From positions 1 through 45,071 of the forward strand of contig NZ_JASCOZ010000018.1 of NCBI RefSeq assembly GCF_029960115.1: a DNA stretch of 45,071 nucleotides. The letters are read 5' to 3'. How positions within the stretch are numbered: position 1 is the stretch's first letter; every line of letters begins with the position of its first letter. The DNA comes from Stenotrophomonas sp. PS02289 (GTDB lineage: Bacteria > Pseudomonadota > Gammaproteobacteria > Xanthomonadales > Xanthomonadaceae). A program made the position numbers and the translations under genes. Shown piece by piece: positions 1 through 7,170 of the stretch. The notes below the pieces were generated by a model. It was not told the origin of the DNA. It worked only from the letters and a program-made list of their open reading frames with translations, and searched no databases.

Positions 1-54
1 GCTCTGCCCGGCTGAAACACCCGTAACACGTCAGCCGGGCAGAGCCCGGCTCTA
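1..54. repeat. SMAG-type REP pair, left copy cut by the window edge
   Basis: Bases 32-54 read on the minus strand give GTAG followed by the palindrome AGCCGGGCTCTGCCCGGCT. Bases 1-14 are the 3' half of a second copy on the plus strand, so the two face each other. The GTAG head of the inner copy supplies the TAG stop of the adjoining minus-strand membrane protein gene. Confidence 0.85.
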
Positions 55-555
55 CGCCTCCGGCTTCTCCGCAAACGCCGGGTCATCACTCAACCGCGGC
101 CCCGGCGGGCGGCGGCGGGCATTCGCCACGAACGCACGGTACTGATTGATCGCTATCGCACCGCGAATGGCAAAGGTGAGGGTGATCGCGGACGCACCAA
201 GGGAAATCAGAGAGACGTTACCCTTGACCGCATTGAACAATTCCATCAGCAGGCTGAGTCCGCTGAGCGCTGCCAGCACCGTGGCCGCCAACTGAAAGCG
301 GTTGTAGACCCCAACTGCGAACGCCGCGTTGATCGCCGCTGTGATGCCGAACATGAGCAGAAACATCGTGCCGCTGTTGGGGAATCTGAACATCTGCACG
401 GCACCCCAACCCAGCGCAAGCACGGTCTGGATGCACAGAAGAATCCACAGGTGTTTGATCGGGCGGGTGATGTCGTTGGGAATCTCAACGACCCAGCTGT
501 TCTGGCGAAGGTCGGGCGCAACCTTGCTGGCAGTGTACGGGCTCTCTTCTTCCAT
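52..555 (-). CDS. Small integral membrane protein, function unknown
   Basis: Four hydrophobic segments are visible, around LWILLCIQTVLALGWG, TMFLLMFGITAAINAAF, LAATVLAALSGLSLLM and SLGASAITLTFAIRGAIAI. A polar N-terminal tail of about 30 residues and a proline/arginine-rich C-terminal tail flank them. No catalytic motif is recognisable, so only an inner-membrane location can be proposed. An ATG 48 bases further upstream (603) is also open; 555 was preferred because nothing like a ribosome-binding site sits close to 603, though the signal at 555 is also weak. The TAG stop lies in the GTAG head of a SMAG repeat. The gene stands alone and is read away from the XVIPCD gene at 908. Confidence 0.6.
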   Translation of the reverse strand: MEEESPYTASKVAPDLRQNSWVVEIPNDITRPIKHLWILLCIQTVLALGWGAVQMFRFPNSGTMFLLMFGITAAINAAFAVGVYNRFQLAATVLAALSGLSLLMELFNAVKGNVSLISLGASAITLTFAIRGAIAINQYRAFVANARRRPPGPRLSDDPAFAEKPEA

Positions 556-628
556 CGCGTCTGGTTCCAATAGGCGTTCGGAAAAGCGTATCCCCAAAAA
601 CATGACGCAGAAATAGGATTTCTCCTAC

Positions 629-652
629 GTAGAGCCGGGCTCTGCCCGGCTT
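629..652 (+). repeat. SMAG-type REP element
   Basis: GTAG head followed by AGCCGGGCTCTGCCCGGCT, the same palindrome as at 32-54. Confidence 0.9.
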
Positions 653-676
653 CCGTTGCCGAACGCACCGACCATC

Positions 677-700
677 TCGACGCGCATGGCGCGTCGCTAC
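677..700 (-). repeat. SMAG-like REP element, GACGCGC variant
   Basis: Read on the minus strand: GTAG head, then GACGCGCCATGCGCGTC, a palindrome of the same design with a different arm sequence. Confidence 0.75.
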
Positions 701-746
701 GGTGCCGGGGCGATCCCGTGGATCACACCACCACGTAACGCTCAAT

Positions 747-805
747 GGTAGGGTCGGACGCAAGTCGACCGCCGATAAGGGTGATCAGCACGGTAACGAC
801 TGACC
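747..805 (+). repeat. GGTAG-hairpin repeat, copy 1
   Basis: GGTAG, then stem GGTCG (752-756), a 9-base loop, CGACC (766-770), GCCGATAA (771-778), 17 bases, then ACG followed by a degenerate tail. It has the same layout as copies at 8183, 8304 and 16609. The tail matches the other copies less well. Confidence 0.65.
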
Positions 806-907
806 ACCAACGCAGAAGCGCCTCTCCGACCCCAGTCGCATTCCCGCTCGTTTCACACCACAATGCCCAAGCACCACTGATCCGGCAGCAAGGAAGGAAC
901 CCGCGTA

Positions 908-1285
908 GTGTCCAAGCACCCCAAGTCCGCACCACCGTCGCCCGATGACCTGCCGCTGGAGCCGATGAGCCCGGCGCTGCCGCAGCACCCGGACCACGCG
1001 ATGTACAAGCAGATCCGCAAGCACGTGACCCAGCTGGACAAGCAGCACGGCCGCACCTTCGACGACGTGAGCGAGCGTCTTGCCACCAGCCTGCTTGCCC
1101 TGGCCAAGGCCCATCGCCTGAGCCGCGTGGACCACGTGGTTCTGAGCAACCCCACCGACGAGTACCCCACCGCACACAACGTGTTTGTGGTCGAAGGCGA
1201 CTTGGACAATCCCGGTCACCGCCGCGCCAGCATGGAAACCCTGGTGGCGGTAACGCCGCCCGGCGAAGAAGACGAAGACAACTAA
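908..1285 (+). CDS. Stand-alone XVIPCD protein (X-T4SS secretion-signal domain only)
   Basis: Almost the whole 125-residue product is one XVIPCD module: HPDHAMYKQIRKHV, then FDDVSERLATSLLALAKAHRL, SRVDHVVLSN, NVFVVEGDLDNPGHRR. In known X-T4SS effectors this domain is the C-terminal signal that binds the VirD4 coupling protein, and it follows a toxic domain. Here no toxic domain precedes it, and the usual Gln-rich tail is replaced by a short acidic end (PPGEEDEDN). The GTG start follows AGGAAGGA by about 9 bases. It could be a remnant of a larger effector, a small effector in its own right, or a decoy or adaptor; the sequence does not decide. The family assignment is strong, the role inferred. 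Confidence 0.8.
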   Translation: MSKHPKSAPPSPDDLPLEPMSPALPQHPDHAMYKQIRKHVTQLDKQHGRTFDDVSERLATSLLALAKAHRLSRVDHVVLSNPTDEYPTAHNVFVVEGDLDNPGHRRASMETLVAVTPPGEEDEDN

Positions 1286-1552
1286 GACTGCGCGCGACGC
1301 ATTTGCCTCTTCAACGCAACCACGCGCCCGCATAAGCTCCACACCTGCACCCGCCACGCCTCTGTCGCCAACCTCCCGACACGCGCACCTGGCGGGTGTT
1401 TTCGTATGCGAGGTACTACACGCGTCACCACAACGACGCAATCGCCTCTACTTCGCATCTTCACACGCGCCTATCCTTCACGCAGCACACCGACTGGTGT
1501 CATCCGCAAGGACAGCAATCGGTTCCCCCGAAAGCGCATGGAGCAGCGTGCA
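1286..1552. other. Intergenic region holding a terminator-like repeat (copy A)
   Basis: No gene is supported here. An open frame on the plus strand runs through from 1406, but the start with a ribosome-binding site is at 1553. The notable content is the CACCCGCC...GGCGGGT hairpin at 1348-1404, repeated almost identically after the next gene. Confidence 0.5.
1348..1404 (+). terminator. Terminator-like direct repeat, copy A
   Basis: CACCCGCCACGCCTCTGT is followed by about 30 bases and then GGCGGGTGTTTT. ACCCGCC pairs with GGCGGGT, and a T-run follows, as in an intrinsic terminator with an unusually long loop. The first 18 bases are identical to copy B at 2014-2071. It follows the XVIPCD gene at 908. 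Confidence 0.6.
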
Positions 1553-1987
1553 ATGAATGCAATCAAACACCCCGTCAACAGCCACCCGGCCGATGAAGAA
1601 AAAGCGCGTCGCTCGGTCTGGGAATCCGGCGACTGGCTCACCGCCGAACAAATCATCACGCTGGCCGAGATGAGCGACTACCCGCTACGCGTGCAGCCGG
1701 ATGTGTGGAAGAAGAAGGGCATCATCTTCGCCATCCAGCGCGGTGGAACCGAGTACTTCCCCGGCTACGGCCTGGACCACGCAGACGGCTTCCGGCCATT
1801 GCTGGCGTTGACCATGGTGACCAAGATTTTGGCCCCGCACCGAGACTGCTGGGGCATGGCAGTGTGGTTCGGCACCCGCAATCCGTTGCTCGACGGCCTG
1901 TGCCCGCAGGACCTGCTGGAGCTGGAGCCGAACAATGTTATTGCGGCGGCGTTGGCGTTGGCGAACAACCAGCAGTTGTGCGAATGA
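1553..1987 (+). CDS. ParS/MbcA-like protein (DUF2384-type C-terminal domain), orphan antitoxin-like
   Basis: The 144-residue product has an N-terminal helical part (DWLTAEQIITLAEMSDYPL), a central block (KKGIIFAIQRGGTEYFPGY) and a C-terminal stretch (WGMAVWFGTRNPLLDGLCPQDLL, cut here to its key part: WF, NPLLDG, PQDLL). That C-terminal pattern resembles the ParS/MbcA/Xre toxin-binding domain found in antitoxins of RES-type toxins and in many orphan proteins. No RES toxin lies beside it, so the role is open. The ATG at 1553 was chosen because GGAG lies 9 bases upstream; ATG 1538 is also in frame. The gene sits alone between two copies of a terminator-like direct repeat. Confidence 0.6.
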   Translation: MNAIKHPVNSHPADEEKARRSVWESGDWLTAEQIITLAEMSDYPLRVQPDVWKKKGIIFAIQRGGTEYFPGYGLDHADGFRPLLALTMVTKILAPHRDCWGMAVWFGTRNPLLDGLCPQDLLELEPNNVIAAALALANNQQLCE

Positions 1988-2013
1988 ACGGCCTGAACTA
2001 ATCTAACCGCAAT

Positions 2014-2071
2014 ACACCCGCCACGCCTCTGTTGCGCTCCTGCGCACCACGCTCAAATAGGCGGGTTTTTT
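2014..2071 (+). terminator. Terminator-like direct repeat, copy B
   Basis: Same 18-base start as copy A (CACCCGCCACGCCTCTGT), a loop of about 30 bases, then GGCGGGTTTTTT. It is a good rho-independent terminator shape for the ParS-like gene. The loops of A and B share only scattered identity, so the stem, the T-run and the CGCCTCTGT block are what is conserved. Confidence 0.65.
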
Positions 2072-2077
2072 GTCTCG

Positions 2078-2101
2078 GTAGAGCCACGCCATGCGTGGCT
2101 T
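2078..2101 (+). repeat. SMAG-like REP element, GCCACGC variant
   Basis: GTAG head then AGCCACGCCATGCGTGGCT. It forms an inverted pair with the copy at 2122-2145. Confidence 0.85.
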
Positions 2102-2121
2102 CGACCAACTCTGACACCCCG

Positions 2122-2145
2122 CAGCCACGCATGGCGTGGCTCTAC
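2122..2145 (-). repeat. SMAG-like REP element, GCCACGC variant, supplying a stop codon
   Basis: Minus-strand copy of GTAG plus AGCCACGCCATGCGTGGCT. The TAG of its head (2144-2142) is the stop codon of the large effector gene. Confidence 0.85.
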
Positions 2146-5063
2146 ATCGACATGGGCGGTGGTGCCTGCCGCTGCTGCTCCTGCTCGCGCCCCTGTTGTC
2201 GCACCTGCTCCTGCCGCGTGACTTCAGCCTGCTCGAGGTTCTGCTGCGCGGGCTGAAGCATCGCCTCCCGGCCATCCACCACGGCGTTGAAGAACGGTGG
2301 CTTGTCGCCATGCGGTGCATACACCGCCACGACGTTGTGCTCGCCATTCGGACCCAATGCACCGGTCACCCGGTCCACGCGCTGGAAGGCCGGGTTCTCG
2401 GCCTGCTTCCGGTACAGCGAAGCGGCCACGTTGTGGCTCTGCTCTTCATTCCAGTTGCCCGTCCCCTGCACCCACGTATGAATCTTCTCGTAGGCCGGAT
2501 GGTCAGGGTGATCCGGATGGTTCGGCAACAGCGCAGGGGCGGGCGCAGGCGTCGGGTGTTCCACCCTCGGCGCGGTGACGGTGACCGCATCCAGCATGGC
2601 CGGGTCGCTGCTCTGCGCCGGCGCAGGTGCAGCCGCCAGCTGTGCCTGATGCCGCGCCACGTCCTCCATCGTGGTCGTGCTCTGCAGCACCATGCGATTG
2701 CCGCCGTCATCGCTGAAGGCAGCGATCGCGCTGTCGGCACTGGGCCCGTGGGTACGCGGGTCTGCCATCAGCTCCAGCGTGACGTACTCCGGCTTGCCCG
2801 ACTGTGCGAGGTTCTGCTGGACGGCGGCAGCGGTGGCATCCAGCTGCTCGGGCGTGCGCTCGATGCCGTGTTTCGCATACAGGTCTTCCAGCTGACCACG
2901 CACGCCCTCAGGCTCAAGCTGCCGGTTCTCCCAGATCTGGTCGGCCATCTGGCTCAGCCCCTGGACGCCAGCCTCCTGGCTCTTCCAGGTGAGCTCCAAC
3001 TCGTCACGCAGATTCAGATTGGCGGTGCTGTCGAACAGCACGCCATCGTGCAGCCACTGCCCATCCGCCTGGCGCGTGTAGGTCTGGCCGTTACTGGCCT
3101 TCAAGGTGTCCGGGTTGTCGCGGGCATTCTGGATCGCAGACGGAATAGCGGAGCCCTCGCGGGTCGCGAAGTCATCCCAGCGTTGCTGCTCGTGCGCCAC
3201 CATGTAGCGCGCGGCGAGCGAGGCCGGGGAGTTGGCGGCATTCTGCGCAATGATGGTGCGTGACTGCTCGTCCAGCATCGGCAGGCGCTCGGGATTAACC
3301 GCCTCACGGTGACTGGTCGGCACGCGGCCGTCGACCGTCTGCTGGATTTCCAGCATCCACTCGCCACTGCGCGCGTCGCGCACGTAGTCGCGGCCGGTTT
3401 CAAATGGCGCGCGCGGAGGATGGGTTTCCGCACTGGCGTTGATGCGGTACGGGTCGCGAGCTGGGGGCAGGTGGTCCAGACCGAGCTCGTAGGAAGCCGT
3501 TGCGGCCTTGTGGTTGAGCTGGCGCTCCAGCGTGCCAACGGCGACGTAGCGGGAGCGGAAGGTGACGTCGTTACCCAGCGCATCCTGCACCGGACGCACC
3601 TCGACACCGGTGCCAAGATCACCGCTCTGCACCTGCTGCTGGTGTGAACCGCGATACCACCTCCCCTCCGGATCAGCAGGATCGCGCTGCCATGTGCGTC
3701 CGAGCGAATCCTCCTGCGTGTAGACGCGGTCGATATCTTTCTGCTTGGCCCAGTTGTCGCCCAGATAGGCACCGAAGGCACCGCCGCCAATGCCGGTAAT
3801 GATTGCTCCTGGACCAGTCCACGAACCGGTGGTCAGGCCCACGCCTGCGCCGGCGATGAAGCCACCTAACGCACCGCCTACGTTGCGGCCCACGAAGTGC
3901 GCTGCAGTGGAGTCGGCGGCGGCTTCGTTGCCTTGCGCGTGCAGCTGCACCCATTTATGACCCGTGGTGCCAAAGTCATGCGCCATGAGTGCAAGGCCGG
4001 CAACGCCAGCGACTTTCATGCCAGGGCCAACGCCACCAGGCACGCGATGCGGCGTAGCCTCAGCGACGACCTCGGCTGCAGTGGCGGCGCTCGGTGGACC
4101 GCGCGGTGCGCCGGGCTGGCTTGGAGTGCGGTGGGGAGGTTCGGGAGGCTCGGCCTGGAGTCGCGGTTCTTCAAGAACAATTCCGCGCGCTGACGCCCAT
4201 TCCACGCGAGTGGTGGTCATCTCGGCGAGGCTGAGGCTCTTGAAGTCGTCCAGCGGACGCGCATACAGGGTCTTTCCCAATGCGTCGTAGCCTTCAATCG
4301 GCATGAGATCGGCGCGCAGCTTGGTGACGGTCACCGCTTCAGGGCCGTTGGCGGTAGCGTGCTGCGCGAGGGTGCGCTCCAGCGCTTGGTACTCGGCGGC
4401 GGACCGGCTGACAAACGTCAGCGGATCGGGACCGAATGCGCTCACCGGGTAGCCATTGATCCGGGTGTTGGGATGTTCCAGCGCCGTGGTGAGCTCAAAG
4501 TTGCTGAAGCCGCGGTTGGCCTTGGCATTTTCCACGAAAGCGACGAGCGGCTTGCCGGTGGCGATGGCGTTTTCGAAGTAGCGGGGGCTGCCGGCGTTCC
4601 ACATCATGTCGCTGAGCGCACCGCCAGGGCCTCCCATGGGGACCAAGCCTTCTGCAGCCATGTGGCTCTTGAACTTGTCCATGACACGCGAGAAGTCAGG
4701 ATGCTGGGACGGATTCTTCGTAACATCATCGACGTACTCACCCCACGGTGTGTTGCCGATGATCCCTGCCCGACCATTAGTGTCCGACACATACGCTGCG
4801 GCGTTATCGTAGTTGTACGCCCCATGGCTGTCCGTACCGGAGAACCCAACGTACTCCAGACCTGAAGGCAGGTCCGGCGGAAATTGCCTCATCTTGGCTT
4901 CGATGAAGTCGGCGTAACTGCTGACGCTGTCGGGCCCTGATCCAGGAGACTTCAGGTATTGAATCACCTGATCAATCTGTTCGGGCCTGATAGGGCTATT
5001 ATCAATGTTGGTCGCGGGTGCCAGCGTTGTTCGTGCGAAGTCATCAAAGATAAAGCTTGTCAT
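2142..5063 (-). CDS. Large XVIPCD-containing X-T4SS effector (973 aa), toxic activity unknown
   Basis: The C-terminal ~130 residues are a divergent XVIPCD: HPDHPDHPAYEKIHTWVQG, then SHNVAASLYRK, QRVDRVTGAL and a Gln-rich tail. Such domains route proteins through the X-T4SS into neighbouring bacteria. Residues 1-270 form a distinct N-terminal region (for example GFSGTDSHGAYNYDN and GGALSDMMWNAGSPRYFENA) that I cannot assign to an enzyme family. A proline-rich linker follows, then a glycine/alanine-rich segment around residues 375-430 (GGALGGFIAGAGVG) that could be amphipathic or membrane-active, then a long helical part. There is no signal peptide, as expected for a T4SS substrate. An AAGGAG site precedes the ATG and overlaps the end of the partner gene at 5075. 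The stop codon lies in a SMAG repeat. Confidence 0.8.
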   Translation of the reverse strand: MTSFIFDDFARTTLAPATNIDNSPIRPEQIDQVIQYLKSPGSGPDSVSSYADFIEAKMRQFPPDLPSGLEYVGFSGTDSHGAYNYDNAAAYVSDTNGRAGIIGNTPWGEYVDDVTKNPSQHPDFSRVMDKFKSHMAAEGLVPMGGPGGALSDMMWNAGSPRYFENAIATGKPLVAFVENAKANRGFSNFELTTALEHPNTRINGYPVSAFGPDPLTFVSRSAAEYQALERTLAQHATANGPEAVTVTKLRADLMPIEGYDALGKTLYARPLDDFKSLSLAEMTTTRVEWASARGIVLEEPRLQAEPPEPPHRTPSQPGAPRGPPSAATAAEVVAEATPHRVPGGVGPGMKVAGVAGLALMAHDFGTTGHKWVQLHAQGNEAAADSTAAHFVGRNVGGALGGFIAGAGVGLTTGSWTGPGAIITGIGGGAFGAYLGDNWAKQKDIDRVYTQEDSLGRTWQRDPADPEGRWYRGSHQQQVQSGDLGTGVEVRPVQDALGNDVTFRSRYVAVGTLERQLNHKAATASYELGLDHLPPARDPYRINASAETHPPRAPFETGRDYVRDARSGEWMLEIQQTVDGRVPTSHREAVNPERLPMLDEQSRTIIAQNAANSPASLAARYMVAHEQQRWDDFATREGSAIPSAIQNARDNPDTLKASNGQTYTRQADGQWLHDGVLFDSTANLNLRDELELTWKSQEAGVQGLSQMADQIWENRQLEPEGVRGQLEDLYAKHGIERTPEQLDATAAAVQQNLAQSGKPEYVTLELMADPRTHGPSADSAIAAFSDDGGNRMVLQSTTTMEDVARHQAQLAAAPAPAQSSDPAMLDAVTVTAPRVEHPTPAPAPALLPNHPDHPDHPAYEKIHTWVQGTGNWNEEQSHNVAASLYRKQAENPAFQRVDRVTGALGPNGEHNVVAVYAPHGDKPPFFNAVVDGREAMLQPAQQNLEQAEVTRQEQVRQQGREQEQQRQAPPPMSM

Positions 5064-5074
5064 CGCGGTTCTCC

Positions 5075-5569
5075 TTAACCAGCATCTGACGGAACAAATG
5101 CCTCAGCGAGGGTGATCGTTCCATCCGCGCTGGGCACGACGCCAGCGGGCACGCGAATGGGCTGCTGGGATAGCGCTTCAACCCGTGTGAAGACCAGATA
5201 TCGCTTGTTGACCAAGCCATCGGGCTCCCCCTTGAAGCCATCAAGAAGTCCTTGAGCCAGCTCACGAAGATAGGTGAAATCATCGTCCGAACTGCCAAGA
5301 ATTGGCTTGACCCGCAGAGCCGCTTCCAACGCAGGACGCGTGCTGAGGTCAATCGTATACAGGCGTTCGTGATAACCAGGGCGATTAAGGAAGTACTCAG
5401 CCCCTCCGACGCCCAATCCGGTGAGCATCTGTCCGGACTGGCGGAATGAGTACTGATACTCCACTTCTCTCGAGTCCCCGGATGCGACATCGGCCTGCAT
5501 ACGTGGCTGACCGATGGAAATTCCATTCGCTTCGTAGAACGGTGTCTTACTCTCGGAGTTCGGATCCAT
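5075..5569 (-). CDS. Leaderless partner of the 973-aa effector, candidate immunity or adaptor protein
   Basis: A 164-residue acidic, soluble-looking protein with no signal peptide or membrane segment and no family I recognise. Its stop codon (5075-5077) is 11 bases before the effector ATG and overlaps that gene's ribosome-binding site, so the two are almost certainly co-transcribed, this gene first. X-T4SS effectors are usually paired with an immunity protein. Most known ones are periplasmic lipoproteins because many effectors attack the envelope. A cytosolic partner would suggest a cytosolic target, or a chaperone role. Function is inferred from position only. Confidence 0.6.
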   Translation of the reverse strand: MDPNSESKTPFYEANGISIGQPRMQADVASGDSREVEYQYSFRQSGQMLTGLGVGGAEYFLNRPGYHERLYTIDLSTRPALEAALRVKPILGSSDDDFTYLRELAQGLLDGFKGEPDGLVNKRYLVFTRVEALSQQPIRVPAGVVPSADGTITLAEAFVPSDAG

Positions 5570-5736
5570 CAGAACTATTCGTCCCTAAGTTGAGGTGACC
5601 AGTCTGGGCCCAGGCATGATGCCGGATGCGCCCCCTCATCCCTGGCCGGCCCCCCATCGTCCCCCATCCCGATGACAGGGACAACCCGACCCACCCGTCC
5701 AGCAAACCACAGGCCCCAGACCAGCCCCTCAATCTC

Positions 5737-5764
5737 TTGCCCTGAGACCGCGATCCCGTATCAT
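5737..5764 (+). promoter_or_regulatory. Probable sigma70-type promoter of the methyltransferase operon
   Basis: TTGCCC (5737-5742), 16-base spacer, TATCAT (5759-5764). Transcription would begin near 5771, at the edge of the palindromes at 5773-5790. Confidence 0.5.
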
Positions 5765-5772
5765 CACAGGGA

Positions 5773-5790
5773 GCCAAAATTTGGCGCCAA
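5773..5790 (+). promoter_or_regulatory. Overlapping palindromes at the predicted start of transcription, candidate autoregulatory operator
   Basis: GCCAAAATTTGGC (5773-5785) is a perfect odd-centred palindrome. TTGGCGCCAA (5781-5790) is a second perfect palindrome sharing its right arm. They lie just downstream of the predicted -10 box and 25 bases before the ATG of a methyltransferase with an N-terminal DNA-binding-like segment. Confidence 0.5.
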
Positions 5791-5814
5791 CCTGTCCTGG
5801 ACGCTCCGCACCAC

Positions 5815-7170
5815 ATGAAAGCCCCCGCCCCTGAGCGTCGCACCAGCCTGCGCCTGTCGGCCGAGCAGCACGAAGCCATTGAGCGCCTGTGCCACCAGGA
5901 CGGCGGCAAGGTGCCGATGAGCAGCTGGATCGCACGGGCGATCGAGGACAAGATCGCCCGCGACACCGGTGTGGCCGATGAGCCGGGTGTCGCGTCCGGC
6001 CAAGGTGGGCATCGCTTCTACGAATTCTTCGCCGGCGGCGGCATGGCCCGGGCGGGCCTGGGGCCGGACTGGCAGTGCCTGTTCGCCAACGACTTCGAGC
6101 CGATGAAGGGCCGCGCCTACCGGGAAAACTGGAACGGTGGCCACGACCTGCTGGTGGACGACATCAACAACGTCACCCCGGCACAACTGGTGCACGAGGC
6201 GGATCTGGCCTGGGCGTCGTTCCCCTGCCAGGACCTTTCGCTGGCCGGTGCGTACAAGGGCATTGGCCACTGGCAGGACAAGCAGCAGACGCGCTCGGGC
6301 ACCTTCTGGGTGTTCTGGCGGTTGATGCAGTCGCTGCAGAAGGAAGGCCGCGCGCCGCGCATCGTCGTGCTGGAGAACGTGTACGGCGTGCTCACCTCCA
6401 ACGAGGGTCGCGACTTCGCCGCCATTGGCAATGCGTTTTCCAGCGCCGGCTACCGCTTCGGTGCATTGATGGTGGATGCACGCCACTTCGTGCCGCAGTC
6501 ACGCCCGCGGGTGTTCATTGTGGGCGTGCGCGATGACGTGGAAGTGCCGGCATCCCTGTTGGGCAGCGAAGCGCATCCCACCTGGCATCCGCCGCGCATG
6601 CTCGAAGCGGTGGCAGGGCTGAGCAAGGTTGCCCGGAAGCACTGGCTGTGGTGGAACCTGCCCACGCCACCGGCGCGCGCGCTGCACTTCGTGGACGTGA
6701 TTGAAGATGCGCCCACCGGTGTGAAGTGGGATACCGCCGAGCGCACCCAGAAACTGCTGGGCATGATGAGTGAGGCCAACCGCAAGAAGGTGCGTGAGGC
6801 GCAGAAGGCCGGCCGGCGCATGGTCGGTGGCGTGTACAAGCGCACCCGTCTGGATGAAGAAGGCAACAAGGTGCAGCGCGCCGAAGTGCGCTTCGACGAT
6901 ATTGCCGGTTGCCTGCGCACGCCCTCCGGTGGTTCCAGCCGACAGAGCATTCTGGTGGTGGAAGGCCGCAAGATCCGCTCGCGCCTGCTCTCCCCCCGCG
7001 AGGCCGCCCGTCTGATGGGCCTGCCGGACTCCTACCGCCTGCCGCCGAACTACAACGACGCGTACCACATCGCCGGCGACGGCGTGGCGGTACCGGTGGT
7101 GCGGCACCTCGCCGAGCACATCTTCGAGCCGCTGCTGCAGCATGCGCAGCGGGCCGAGGTGGCGGCGTGA
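5815..7170 (+). CDS. DNA (cytosine-5)-methyltransferase with an N-terminal ribbon-helix-helix-like segment
   Basis: C5 methyltransferase motifs appear in order: motif I FAGGGMARAGLG (about 72-83), motif IV with catalytic Cys SFPCQDLS (Cys138), motif VI VVLENVYG (about 184-191), motif VIII QSRPRVFIVG (about 228-237), and the C-terminal IX/X region ending AGDGVAVPVVRHLAEHI. Length (451 aa) suits a type II modification enzyme. Residues 8-48 (RTSLRLSAEQHEAIERLC and SSWIARAIEDKIA) look like a CopG/Arc ribbon-helix-helix unit ahead of the catalytic domain. The next gene overlaps by 4 bases and is the likely cognate nuclease. The target sequence cannot be read from the protein by eye. Confidence 0.9.
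   Translation: MKAPAPERRTSLRLSAEQHEAIERLCHQDGGKVPMSSWIARAIEDKIARDTGVADEPGVASGQGGHRFYEFFAGGGMARAGLGPDWQCLFANDFEPMKGRAYRENWNGGHDLLVDDINNVTPAQLVHEADLAWASFPCQDLSLAGAYKGIGHWQDKQQTRSGTFWVFWRLMQSLQKEGRAPRIVVLENVYGVLTSNEGRDFAAIGNAFSSAGYRFGALMVDARHFVPQSRPRVFIVGVRDDVEVPASLLGSEAHPTWHPPRMLEAVAGLSKVARKHWLWWNLPTPPARALHFVDVIEDAPTGVKWDTAERTQKLLGMMSEANRKKVREAQKAGRRMVGGVYKRTRLDEEGNKVQRAEVRFDDIAGCLRTPSGGSSRQSILVVEGRKIRSRLLSPREAARLMGLPDSYRLPPNYNDAYHIAGDGVAVPVVRHLAEHIFEPLLQHAQRAEVAA

Larger units (their letters stand above)
604..907. other. Intergenic region with two SMAG repeats and one copy of the GGTAG repeat family
   Basis: No convincing gene is seen. The region lies between a minus-strand membrane protein and a plus-strand XVIPCD gene. 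It contains SMAG-like palindromes at 629-652 and 677-700, the structured repeat at 747-805, and a good ribosome-binding site (AGGAAGGA, about 890-898) for the GTG start at 908. No N-terminal effector domain precedes the XVIPCD gene in any plus-strand frame. Confidence 0.6.

Noticed and set aside
2136..3263. 375-codon plus-strand frame over the large effector
   Set aside because: It overlaps the XVIPCD coding strand, starts inside a SMAG repeat and has no start signal.
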